Shown here: positions 55,281 to 64,000 of the stretch, piece after piece
How positions within the stretch are numbered: the stretch's first letter is position 1
Layout: each line of letters begins with the position of its first letter
Source: Toxoplasma gondii ME49
Taxonomy: Eukaryota > Apicomplexa > Conoidasida > Eucoccidiorida > Sarcocystidae
DNA: 64,000 nucleotides
Reading direction: 5' to 3'
Assembly: GCF_000006565.2 (NCBI RefSeq)
Contig: NC_031478.1
Location: forward strand, 2,525,874-2,589,873
Position numbers and translations under genes: made by a program
Notes under the pieces: model-generated
What the model was told of the DNA's origin: nothing
What the model saw: the letters and a program-made list of their open reading frames with translations, nothing else
Databases searched by the model: none

Positions 55281-57500
55281 CTAGGATAGCTGTATACATA
55301 TTCGCTCATGTTTGTCGGTTTTCGCTTTCTCCAGCCTTGGTTGCTTGCGTACGCCGTCTTCCTGTGAAGAGTAGAGGTTGGCGTCGGTCTCGAGCCACTG
55401 GTTGATATCGGCGGCGAAGATGTGATCGAATGGTCGTTCAATGGACTGGAAGAGGTGATCTACGCGGCTCTCCATCGCGGCCGGCTTGTCCTCCGTGGTC
55501 TGTTTGTGAGCCTCCTTAATCCTTTTCCCGGGAACAGTGATCCCTTTCTCCTTTTCCTGAGAGACCTCGACGCCTGTCGCCTGGAGTTGCTTCTCCTTCG
55601 CAACGAATTTGTGGATGTTGGGCTGGAAGGTGCACTCGCGAATGGCTTCGACCAGACGCGGGTACTCTCTGTCCTCGGTGTACTGCTCGCAGAAGCGTTC
55701 GAGAATCACGAGTGGGTCGTCTGGGCTTCTCCGCAGACGGAAGGCTTGCTTGAGGTACTTGGGGTACGGATTGACGGCAGGATGGAAGGTGCAGAACTGA
55801 CCCTCTCGCATTTCGTCCAACGCCTCCTTCAAGTGGTGCAGCTGCTGCTTCTTTCGCAAGTAGTGTTCAATCTGTTCGTCGAAGCGATTCTCCACTCGCC
55901 TCAGCCCGACGGTCGGGAATTTGCCTTGCGGCCCATAGCCGTCTGCTGACAAGCTCGCGGCTCGGCGTCCGCTTTCCTCTCTCTCCTGCGCCTTGGCTCT
56001 TCGCCGGCGCGCATCCAGTTTCCGCGAATACTCGAGAATGTACGGCTTGAAGAACCGCTGCGCTTCCTCGGGGTTCACTTTCTCCACGAGTTTCCGGCAC
56101 TCGCACATGACGCGGTCGCGAAATACGTCGATGTCGGGATTTCCGAACTCGTGCGCGAGAGCCTCGAGGGCGACGCTCTCGAATTTTTTTCGCGGGACAA
56201 ACAGCGCAGGGGTCGCGGACGCGTCAGCCCCCAAGTTCGCGTCGACGTTCAGCATGATCACCTGGTTGTGTTGGCGCGCGAGGCGTTTCGCCGCTTGAAT
56301 CGCAGTTGCGTTTTCGCGTTCGATCTTCGCACCTTCGGCCTCTGCGTCAGGCTGCAGTCCTTCGCGCATCGGATCCCGTGCATGCGGATGCGGGAACACA
56401 GCCTGTTCCGTCGGCACGACGACCGGTGGATTTTCGCTTCCCTGCGCTCCTGCCGTTGTGAAGCGGAGCGAGTCGTCGAAGTGCGGCCCAAGAGTCGCGC
56501 CGTCCTTCACGAGTTGTGCGCTTGTGCGACTCACAGCGATTTGAACGAACTGCATGACGCACGCCTGAACGAAACGCTCTTCGACGCTAGACAAGACAGT
56601 GTCGTCTGGAGACTTCGCGTCCATCCCAGAGCTGCGGAGTTTGGACGTTTTGCGACTGGGCGCTCGCGAAGCGAGCTGGAACAAGTCGACGACGCCTTCG
56701 CGGCGGGCGTCCACCTTCTTCCAGAGATGCGCCACACGTTCTTTCCGGTAAACATCGATGATTTCTCTCGACTTCTCACACAGCGTCGGCGCGAACTGGT
56801 ACACTGGGATACACTGTCGGGAAACGCCGCAGTGAACCGGCCCCGCCTTCTTAGTGGCTTTTCTGCCCGGAGAAAGGCTGGCGGAAAGACCACCGGGAGG
56901 AGAGCCCGCTGCGTCCTTGTCGGACTCCCGGGAGTGTGTCGGAGAATCGCGGACCATGAGCACTTGGTCCGCATGCATCAGGTCCACTTCCGGAGCAGAC
57001 GCGTGGACGTGATAGCCGGCGTACTCGTCCCAGTGAATGCGGACGCCGTACCCGCCGCTCTTCAGCATGCGTTCTTCCAGTCCAGTTGAAGTTCGCTTGG
57101 GCCGGAGTCGAGGCTCCGTCGGCGGGCATCCCACGTACTTCAGGGTGGAAGTCGGTCTCGGGGGCTTTCCCCGCAGCTCGCGAGAGGTCTCGTTCTTGGC
57201 GGCCGCCATCCTCGAACTCGGCCGGTAAAAGCGCGGAAGTGTCTCGGGCTGAGCCGCTCGCGCACTTCGAGCGCGGGAAGTCTGCGGACCAGCTGTCGAC
57301 CGAAATTTGTCGATATCTGGGTGTCCAACCAGTTCTCTGTCGTGGCTTCGCGGACCCAATCCTTCGCGAAAACTCCCGTTTCTGCGGGAAGGCTGAGAAA
57401 CGCTTCGCCGAGAAGGGTCACCCGGTGCGCGTGCACGACCGGAAGCGACAAGAAACTCACACTCTGAGAGTGGAGCAGATCTCCCTAGTTGTGTCGCCAT
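55281..57500 (-). CDS. 739-aa conserved-looking protein with EF-hand-like and F-x-P motifs
   Basis: A single open exon from ATG (57498-57500) to a stop at 55281, unusual here because every other sizeable gene has introns. Residues 1-140 are basic and disordered. Residues ~241-280 (CEKSREIIDVYRKERVAHLW and following) look like a degenerate EF-hand pair: helix, acidic loop with VDLFQ, helix. Two short motifs, CTFHPAVN (570-577) and CTFQPNIH (623-630), recall the F-x-P-x-(I/V)-N motifs repeated in many alveolate cytoskeletal proteins. They are joined by helical, charged sequence (YLRKKQQLHHLKEALDEM). The canonical Ca-binding loop Asp/Glu pattern is not intact, so calcium binding is doubtful. No signal peptide or membrane span is present. 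A structural role is likely, but the function is unknown. The C-terminus has DHIFAADINQWLE. Confidence 0.85.
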   Translation of the reverse strand: MATQLGRSAPLSECEFLVASGRARAPGDPSRRSVSQPSRRNGSFREGLGPRSHDRELVGHPDIDKFRSTAGPQTSRARSARAAQPETLPRFYRPSSRMAAAKNETSRELRGKPPRPTSTLKYVGCPPTEPRLRPKRTSTGLEERMLKSGGYGVRIHWDEYAGYHVHASAPEVDLMHADQVLMVRDSPTHSRESDKDAAGSPPGGLSASLSPGRKATKKAGPVHCGVSRQCIPVYQFAPTLCEKSREIIDVYRKERVAHLWKKVDARREGVVDLFQLASRAPSRKTSKLRSSGMDAKSPDDTVLSSVEERFVQACVMQFVQIAVSRTSAQLVKDGATLGPHFDDSLRFTTAGAQGSENPPVVVPTEQAVFPHPHARDPMREGLQPDAEAEGAKIERENATAIQAAKRLARQHNQVIMLNVDANLGADASATPALFVPRKKFESVALEALAHEFGNPDIDVFRDRVMCECRKLVEKVNPEEAQRFFKPYILEYSRKLDARRRRAKAQEREESGRRAASLSADGYGPQGKFPTVGLRRVENRFDEQIEHYLRKKQQLHHLKEALDEMREGQFCTFHPAVNPYPKYLKQAFRLRRSPDDPLVILERFCEQYTEDREYPRLVEAIRECTFQPNIHKFVAKEKQLQATGVEVSQEKEKGITVPGKRIKEAHKQTTEDKPAAMESRVDHLFQSIERPFDHIFAADINQWLETDANLYSSQEDGVRKQPRLEKAKTDKHERICIQLS

Positions 57501-60500
57501 TTGAAAGCGATGTGCTGGGGACGGTTAAGAGATTGAAGAAAGGGAGGGAACACACAGAGCAGAGAAGAGCCTCGAGGGTTGAGGCTACACAGAATCGAGT
57601 TCCAGAGGTCGGCACGCGTTTCAAACCTCGAAGTGTGACATTTACTAGAGATAAAACCAAGTGTGTGCGGCAGCTCGGACTCAACAAACAGCTTTAATGC
57701 GTGAGTCCCCCTCCCTGGCTAGAGCCGGAAGTCGCTTTTCTGCGCCGCGCACTCCTTGCACATCTTGCGCATGCTACGTGAATCGCAGAGGAAAAGGCGT
57801 CTGACACCCTGAAAAAAGATGAAATTGAACCAGGATGTGTTTGAAGATGCATCTCTCACTACATGCTTGCCGCCAAGGGCGAGCAGATTCACCCCCGTTC
57901 GACGTCGGCCGAAGAGATGCCGGCTGCGAATCCTTCAGCGGAAGCAGCCAATGTTTTCGCTCGACAAACAAGAAAAAACCAAGCTTCCCTTGCGAACTCA
58001 ATTTCCAGTTCGAGCAGAAATGCTTTGCAGATGAGCAGGGAAAAACGACGCGGTCCACGCGTACCGACCCGGAGAGGCCTCTGTAGTGAGCCGTGCAGCA
58101 AGATGTATGTGCATGACGTCGCATGAACGCGGAGATTCCTCGAAAGTTCACAGTGAAGAAGAGGGAGACATCTGCGATCGAGAGACGTCCTGTGCAGTGA
58201 GGGCTCCGTCCTCCGAGAAAGACAACCGCGGACGTCTTGATTTCTCGGCGAAAAGTCTCTCAAAGCTGTGTTCCGTGCAAGACAAAGCGCGCAGCACGGG
58301 GATTGCCCGTCCACCCACAGCGGGCAGAATGCCCGAGATGCAGCCACAAGCCAGCAATGCCACAGGAAGCGAGACACAAAAATCCCTTTTCCGTCAAGAG
58401 GCGTTGACCTTTTCGGGAGCAAAATGTCCCGTTCTGCCTCACAGGATGAATGGTGGCGTAAAACAGCGCAAATGAGGAAGCGAGACTTTCCTACGTTTCC
58501 TCGTGAATAAAATTCCTCGCGCCACACGCGGTCTCTTATTATACAGCCAGCCAGAAACCCGAGCCAGACGTTCCAAAGCGTCGTGCGCAGAGTGCCGTTT
58601 CCGGTGTTGCATTTTTGACGCCGTATGCGACTATTCCTAGTTTTTCGTTGGTTCGCAAGCCGAGTCGAAGCCTGTTCTTCGTCTCCGCAGCTGAAGAGCG
58701 CCGGACACAAGGCTGGCTGGCTGTGCTAGGGAAGCCAAAGGGCAGACACGCAGCCTCATTTCGAGGTGCGAAAAACGGCGCTTTCTCGGGGTTTCGGATG
58801 TCCTTTTGCGCAGCTGCCAAGTCCTGAGCTACCTGAGTACTCGAGCACTACGCGAGCAGCGGACTTCACGAAAATTGTACTGCGAAATAAACACACTTTC
58901 CTTCATAGTATAAGGCACTGTCTCGATACCATCAGCCAGAAACACGGGCGCAGCGTGTAACGCGCAAAGCAAGACCGCAAGTCAACCCAACCACCACAGA
59001 GGGCCTCAGGTCTCTTGTTGAAACCCAGGAAGGGTGTCGGCGAAACGGACCCCAAGTTGGGGGAACAGAGGTTGCCCGCTAATCCCAGACCATATCAGTT
59101 TTTCGATGGACTACACACATGTATCGAGCTTGCTGTACACCAAAACACACACCCGTCTCATTCGTGTGACATCAGAAACAGAGGTGACAACTCTGCTCAG
59201 CTGCCGTGTCATATCTGCGTTCGTTACTCGTGTGAGACGCACTGTTGAGTCTTGCAGCGCGAAACAGCCGTAGAAAAATAAACCTTCCTGGAAACAAGCC
59301 GCGTTCCATCTTCGCTGTCTGACGAAATGGAGCATGCTTCGCCGAAAACGTCACAGTGCCTGCAGCTTCGAGTGCCACGATGTGCTGTTCCTAGGAATTT
59401 TCCAGCGTCGCAGCCCTTTTGAATGTTGCCGAATGGAAAAACCGAGTTCTGTTGCTCAGCGGGTACAGGTAGCAAGCACCCCGAAGGATGCTCTGCGGTA
59501 GCTTGATCTCTGTGCGACGGCCGTGTTGCTCACCGGTGTGTTTTCCATCCTGGAGCACAATAAACGCCCCCGTCCAATCGACTGAGTTTCTGTGGCAACT
59601 GCATCTGCATCACTCCGTTGGAAGGCGAGCGCATGCAGAGGCTGTGACAGGTGCGTGAGTCGTCCCGGGCGACGCAGCTCTGGTTGCGGCACCCACAGAA
59701 CGCCTCTTGTGCAACACGGTGTCCGTACGATGTGTGCATCAAAGAGAGGCGAAATTCTCTCAAACTCCCAGTTCATTCGAAACGAACACGGAGCAAGTCG
59801 AAACGCTGCATTACTGTAGTGGCGTAAACATCCATTTCCCTCGTGTGTCGCTTCTCAATTTCACCCGAGTCGCACGCGCAGCGTCACACATATGCACCAA
59901 AAGGATCGTGTAGAGGCACACACCTACTCGAAAAAACGACCGGTTCCGACCTTGTGAAAAACTCCTTACGCACATGTAGTTCACCTGTGAAGCATGCATG
60001 CTGTGTGCAGATTATATACTTCTACATATATGCATGTATACATATACATATATTTGTTGACTGAAGGGCTGTCTGCGCGGAAAACATGCAAACGACCTGT
60101 CGAGAGAAGTGGACAAACTTTGGAAGGCAACTGTCTCGTTTGGATACTCCCGGGAACAGACACTCAAACAGGTTCTTCGAAAAATCCGAAAATCTCCATG
60201 AAGTCCCCGCAAGCGCGCGTTTCTTTCTCGCGGTTTAGCCGCTTTGAAACCTTCCCTAGCAAGGTCGCGCCTCATGCACACACAAGGATCCACTGGCCTC
60301 CCTCGTGGCTGCTGGACTTGTCGAGTTCCGTCGCACTGGCCCTCTGTCTTTCGACTTCGATGTTTCGCGGGTGCATGCACGTACAAAACCTGCTTCTCCC
60401 ACTTAGGTTTCATGAGACCTGAAACTCACATGCTTGGCATTCAGCCGCTACATACACTCCCCAAGACATGCTTCTCGCACAGTCGGTCTACAAAGTTTCG

Positions 60501-60556
60501 TGTGAAGACTTGCGAAGCTCCCTGTGCTTCCTTTGTGCCCCTGTGTGTCTCCCCAA
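57501..60556. other. spacer; 5' flank of 739-aa gene and 3' flank of membrane-protein gene
   Basis: About 3 kb. The part from 57501 to ~58500 is the probable promoter and long 5' UTR of the minus-strand gene ending at 55281. A long open minus frame (58710-57889) has no recognisable content. Nothing convincing is seen from 58500 to 60556. Confidence 0.4.
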
Positions 60557-63500
60557 TCAAAAAGCACAGCTTCGGAAGGGCGATACAGAAGGCAATAGGA
60601 ACTCCCGATCTCCGCAAGACCGACTCTCCATCTTTCTTTCCTTCTCCCTTTGCAACGTCCTCTCGAACAAGCTCTCTTCCCTATTTTCTCGAAATATCCT
60701 CGCTCGCCATCCTTTCTCCCTCTCCGTGACACAGAACTGACTGTCGCGTCGTCTTTGATGTTCGTCTTCTCGGTCTTGTCCGCGCGCTCTCTCTTCACCA
60801 CAGACCCCCCGTCCTTCGCTTGTGTCATCGCCATTCTCGTCGTCCTCTTCTTCGTCTTCTCCGTGTAGAAGCCGCACAGATGCGAGCGCGCCCTCCGTTG
60901 AACGTTCCTCTCGCCGCCAGAGCGCCTTCCTCCGCTCCGGTTGTCCTCCCTTCTTTCCTCCTCGCCTTTCTGTCTCGGCTTCCCCTCCTTGGCCATCTTC
61001 GCGCTTCTCTCCTCTCCTTAACTCTCCCACAACAAACCGAGACTCGAAAGTTGCACAGCGTTCATGGTCCTCAAAAGACGATGAAGAAGAGGAAGAAGAG
61101 GAGGAAGAAGAGGAAGAGAGAAAAGATGATGAGGAAGAGGAAACAGAGGGTGAAGGCGCACGAGGTGAAGAGGAGGCGGGGAAAGAAGAGAAGGAAGGAG
61201 GAGCAGCTGATCGAGAAGTATTGGGCTGCGTCCGTCGAGAGAGGCGAGACGCGGGACCGAGATATCCAAGAGTCGCGGCTTCGACCGCGTCTCTGTGTCG
61301 CTTGATGGCAATGATTGCCACCAAGAGACAGAAGAGCACCGAGACGAGGAAGAGGCAGAAGCGACTGAGAGGATACAAGCAGGCAAGGGAAAAGAGGAAA
61401 CAAACAACAAAAGGCCTGTTACGGCAGAGATGCAAGCGTCACCTTCGAAACGCCCGCAAGCACCCCACCGCGTCATGGAAAAAACACAAGACCCTCTCCC
61501 CTTGCTCCGTCTCTTCCACTCGTGCGCCGCGCCTCCTTCTCTCTCCCACTGGTTGAAATTCATGGAAGAACGGAGCGCAGGAGATTTGGCGTCACATGGC
61601 TGGTCAGGAGCGAAAGTATTTACTCACTGCACTCTACTTCGCACTTTGGTGTGTACAACTCCTCGTAAAGCTCGACAGACACGAGTCGAACCGAGGACGC
61701 CATCCTATACTTCTCACTCTCTCTGTCATTGTTTTCTAGAAACATGTCGAGAAAATTCAAAACTGAGTGTTGAGACAGAAGGGGGAGGACTGCTTCGCTC
61801 GAGCTGGAGACTCGCTTCGCCTCTCTGCTGCGTACCTCGCCGCATGCAGTCTGGCCATGAGTGCAGCGGTGGCGCGCGAAGCCTGCTCGTTGAGGGCAGA
61901 GCCAAGGAGCGGCGCCTCGATTGCGTCTGTCTCTCCAGCCTCCAGGGAAGCAGGAGAATCCGCAGAAGTCCGAAAGCCAACAAAGAGAGAAATCGCAAGA
62001 AGATCCAGGAGACGAAGCAAGAGGATCAAGATTGCAGAGCGGCCTTGACGCGGTCTATAAATTGACAAAGAAGACGCGCGAAGAAACAAACGACTTGTGG
62101 TCCACAGAGAGACAAAGAAGACAAGGCAACGAGGGAGAAGCAAGAAAGAGAGAGGACCTCTAGAAGGGAGAAGGAGAAAGTGAGAGGGCATCTAGAAGAG
62201 AAGAGGGCATGAAGCTGAACGAGAAACCTAAGCGCACGGTGCGATAATGCTGGGAGTCTCCTCAGAGAGAACGAGACGGAAAAAAACGGGTGAATTCGCG
62301 TAGGCACCACACAGCCCCGAAAGGAGAGACAGCAAGGGAGAGGAGACGAGACAAACGAAGACAAGGAAAGGAAAGGACCGAGACAGAACAGAGAAAGGAG
62401 AGAAAGGAGAGAGCGAAGAGAGAGAATTGCAAAGACAACGAAAGGAAAGGACCGAGAGAGAACAGAGAGACGCCAGAGGAGAGGGCTCGGCTTCGGGGGC
62501 ACCCTGATACGAACTTACGTTTCTGCGTGGATAAGAAAAACGTCAAGCGGAGAAACTAGGAGTGACAGGAGTCCCCGGAGGAAACAGTGTAGAAAGGATG
62601 AAGACAGGGTGAGATACAAGGCTAAATTCAACGTCTGAAAAGGAAAAACAAACATGTATCAGGGACGGCGACTCACGCAGGTTCACACGCGTTCGAGACA
62701 GAAACAGGGGAACCGCATGTCTCCACAGACACCGTTCTGCGTATCTGTGTGCAGTAGAGAAACCATTGCAGTTCTGCGAGTTAAGTTATACAGAGACACG
62801 ATTTTACTGGGTCGCAAAACTTTCCGACACAAAGCAGCACAAGAACGGCGTCTTCACGGTGAAGAGGCAGGGGCAAAAACGGCGATGAAAACGGAGCTGG
62901 AGAGACACCCAACAGATGCGCAGCTCCACACAGGGAAAAACGAATCCTGCATCTCTCTCCTAAAATCTTCATCGCTTCGCCTGCGCATGCATCTCCACGC
63001 ATGTGCACCCACAACTCTCCACGCGTCGACGCGTTTGCACAGGCGTCTGTACATCTACGCTCCGCACATCGCGCATGCATATCGCAAAAAAAAGACTCTT
63101 CTGGGATGGAGCCCAAAACACAAAGACGATTCGCGCATGCTGGAAGGGTGCTCGGGCCGTTGCCAGCTCCGCCTGTCTCCGTCGCACCCACAATCCGAAG
63201 TTCGGCAATCTGAGTGTCTGTCTGGAGATGATGCATCTGCGAGAAGAATGTCTCTCCTCCTCTTGCCTGTCTGTTTGTGCCTCTCCACACCTGTTTGAAA
63301 CTCCTCAACTCCGCGGCGTCTGTAGCCCAGAAGTCGCCGAAATCCGATTGACGCAAGACAAACACAGAGCTTACGCAGTCAACCGCAAGCACACAGAACT
63401 GAAGTGCATACACAATACAGATGCATGCAATTTTATATGTACATGTACATGTATATACATGTACAAATATATATATATATATATGCAAATGCGAACGTGC

Positions 63501-63718
63501 TCGTTTTAGTCCAGTGGTTATCCTTGGTGGAATAGATGGAGTTTGAGACCTTCCAGCGAAGGCAGAAAATGAGGAAAAGTGACTTGAGATGCCCAGGGAG
63601 CCTACCTGCAGAAAGAAGCAGCATATGAAGTTGAGGGGGGCGTAGGCGTCGTCGCTGATGAGACACCACGTCCAGATTCGTACGAAGAGGTCGACGAGGT
63701 GGAAGACGAAAGTCAGAC
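60557..63718 (-). CDS. multi-pass membrane protein with Ser-rich charged tail (partial)
   Basis: Three supported exons in coding order: 63718-63606, 62054-61836, 61364-60557. The first (acceptor in phase 1) encodes LTFVFHLVDLFVRIWTWCLI and then NFICCFFLQ, which looks like one span and the start of another. The second encodes AILILLLRLLDLLAISLFVGF followed by an acidic/Ala segment. The third starts with CLFLVSVLFCLLVAIIAIKRHR and continues as a ~240-residue hydrophilic tail with a run of about 14 Ser, an acidic EDEEEDDE block and Arg/Glu-rich sequence to the stop at 60557. The last two exons join in phase 2. The first ends in phase 0, so at least one exon between 62.1 and 63.6 kb is missing from this model. 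The 5' end is probably beyond 64000. Four membrane spans are likely. Neither a transporter family nor a tetraspanin Cys pattern is recognised. Confidence 0.55.
63464..63483. repeat. (TA)n microsatellite in intron
   Basis: TA run about 120 bp downstream (minus sense) of the donor at 63606. Confidence 0.9.
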
Positions 63719-64000
63719 CTGAATGCCATCGCAGAAGACGCAAGCTTCCTCTCGAGCGTTCTGGGAGCGTTCCGCGGTGAGAGAGAGACAAACTGTCAGT
63801 CGCGCCCCGAAGAAGGACGAAAAAAAGCCTCCTCCTGCAGAAAAGCAGTTCCTTCTTCTCTCTGCCTCACAGATGCATTTTCCGAGTCGTCACACGAACG
63901 CAGGCCCCTCCAAATGCGCCTCTGCATATATAATGTATATGTATACTCACGGACGAATATATAAAAATATATATAAATATACATATATATATATATATAT
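63719..64000. other. right-end intron or flank, ends in (TA)n
   Basis: Sequence upstream (minus sense) of the acceptor at 63719, most likely an intron of the membrane-protein gene. The window ends inside a (TA)n microsatellite (63971-64000). Confidence 0.45.

Noticed and set aside
57086..57697. 203-codon + strand frame over the start of the 739-aa gene
   Set aside because: Antisense shadow of the basic N-terminal region of the minus-strand gene. No independent support.
57889..58710. 273-codon minus-strand open frame upstream of the 739-aa gene
   Set aside because: No domain, Cys/Trp-rich random-looking composition, and position in the expected 5' UTR/promoter. Other frames are also open here.

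Overview
The window looks like nuclear DNA of a coccidian apicomplexan, most probably Toxoplasma gondii or a close relative (Hammondia, Neospora). The reasons are ordinary GT-AG introns of 0.2-1 kb in nearly every gene, roughly balanced base composition, (TA)n microsatellites in many introns and spacers, frequent GCATGC palindromes, long low-complexity Ser and Arg/Glu tracts, and recognisable eukaryotic housekeeping proteins (40S S18, a plant/protist-type S-adenosylhomocysteine hydrolase, a cytosolic-type tRNA-Pro). No prokaryotic, viral, transposon or CRISPR features were seen. All gene models were built by eye from reading frame, splice signals and intron phase.

Left part (1-14.2 kb): a low-confidence candidate for a small secreted protein on the + strand (2.15-2.82 kb), then a giant minus-strand WD40-repeat protein (14181 down to 3712, eight exons, about 2640 aa) whose N-terminal half is SR-like and poly-Ser. 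Its start codon lies only 117 bp from that of the divergent 40S ribosomal protein S18 gene (14299-15547).

Middle part (15.5-31 kb): a minus-strand coiled-coil protein (19075-16290), a + strand eight-exon gene that fuses a nucleoredoxin-like thioredoxin (WCPPC) to a PUB domain (21965-26210), and a two-exon minus-strand SAHH gene (30463-28410).

Right part: about 4-5 kb without a convincing gene, then a large + strand coiled-coil gene of about 19 exons (36.2-50.8 kb) with a ~39-residue internal repeat and a tRNA-Pro(AGG) nested antisense in one intron. This is followed by a minus-strand unknown protein (54860-52940), an intronless 739-aa minus-strand protein with EF-hand-like and F-x-P motifs (57500-55281), and a multi-pass membrane protein with a Ser-rich/charged tail (63718-60557, 5' end probably beyond the window).

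The genes do not form a pathway. The layout is a typical mosaic of single-gene units on both strands with convergent and divergent neighbours. The most interesting points are the Trx-PUB fusion, the compact S18/WD40 divergent promoter, the nested antisense tRNA and the repeat-driven growth of the WD40 protein.
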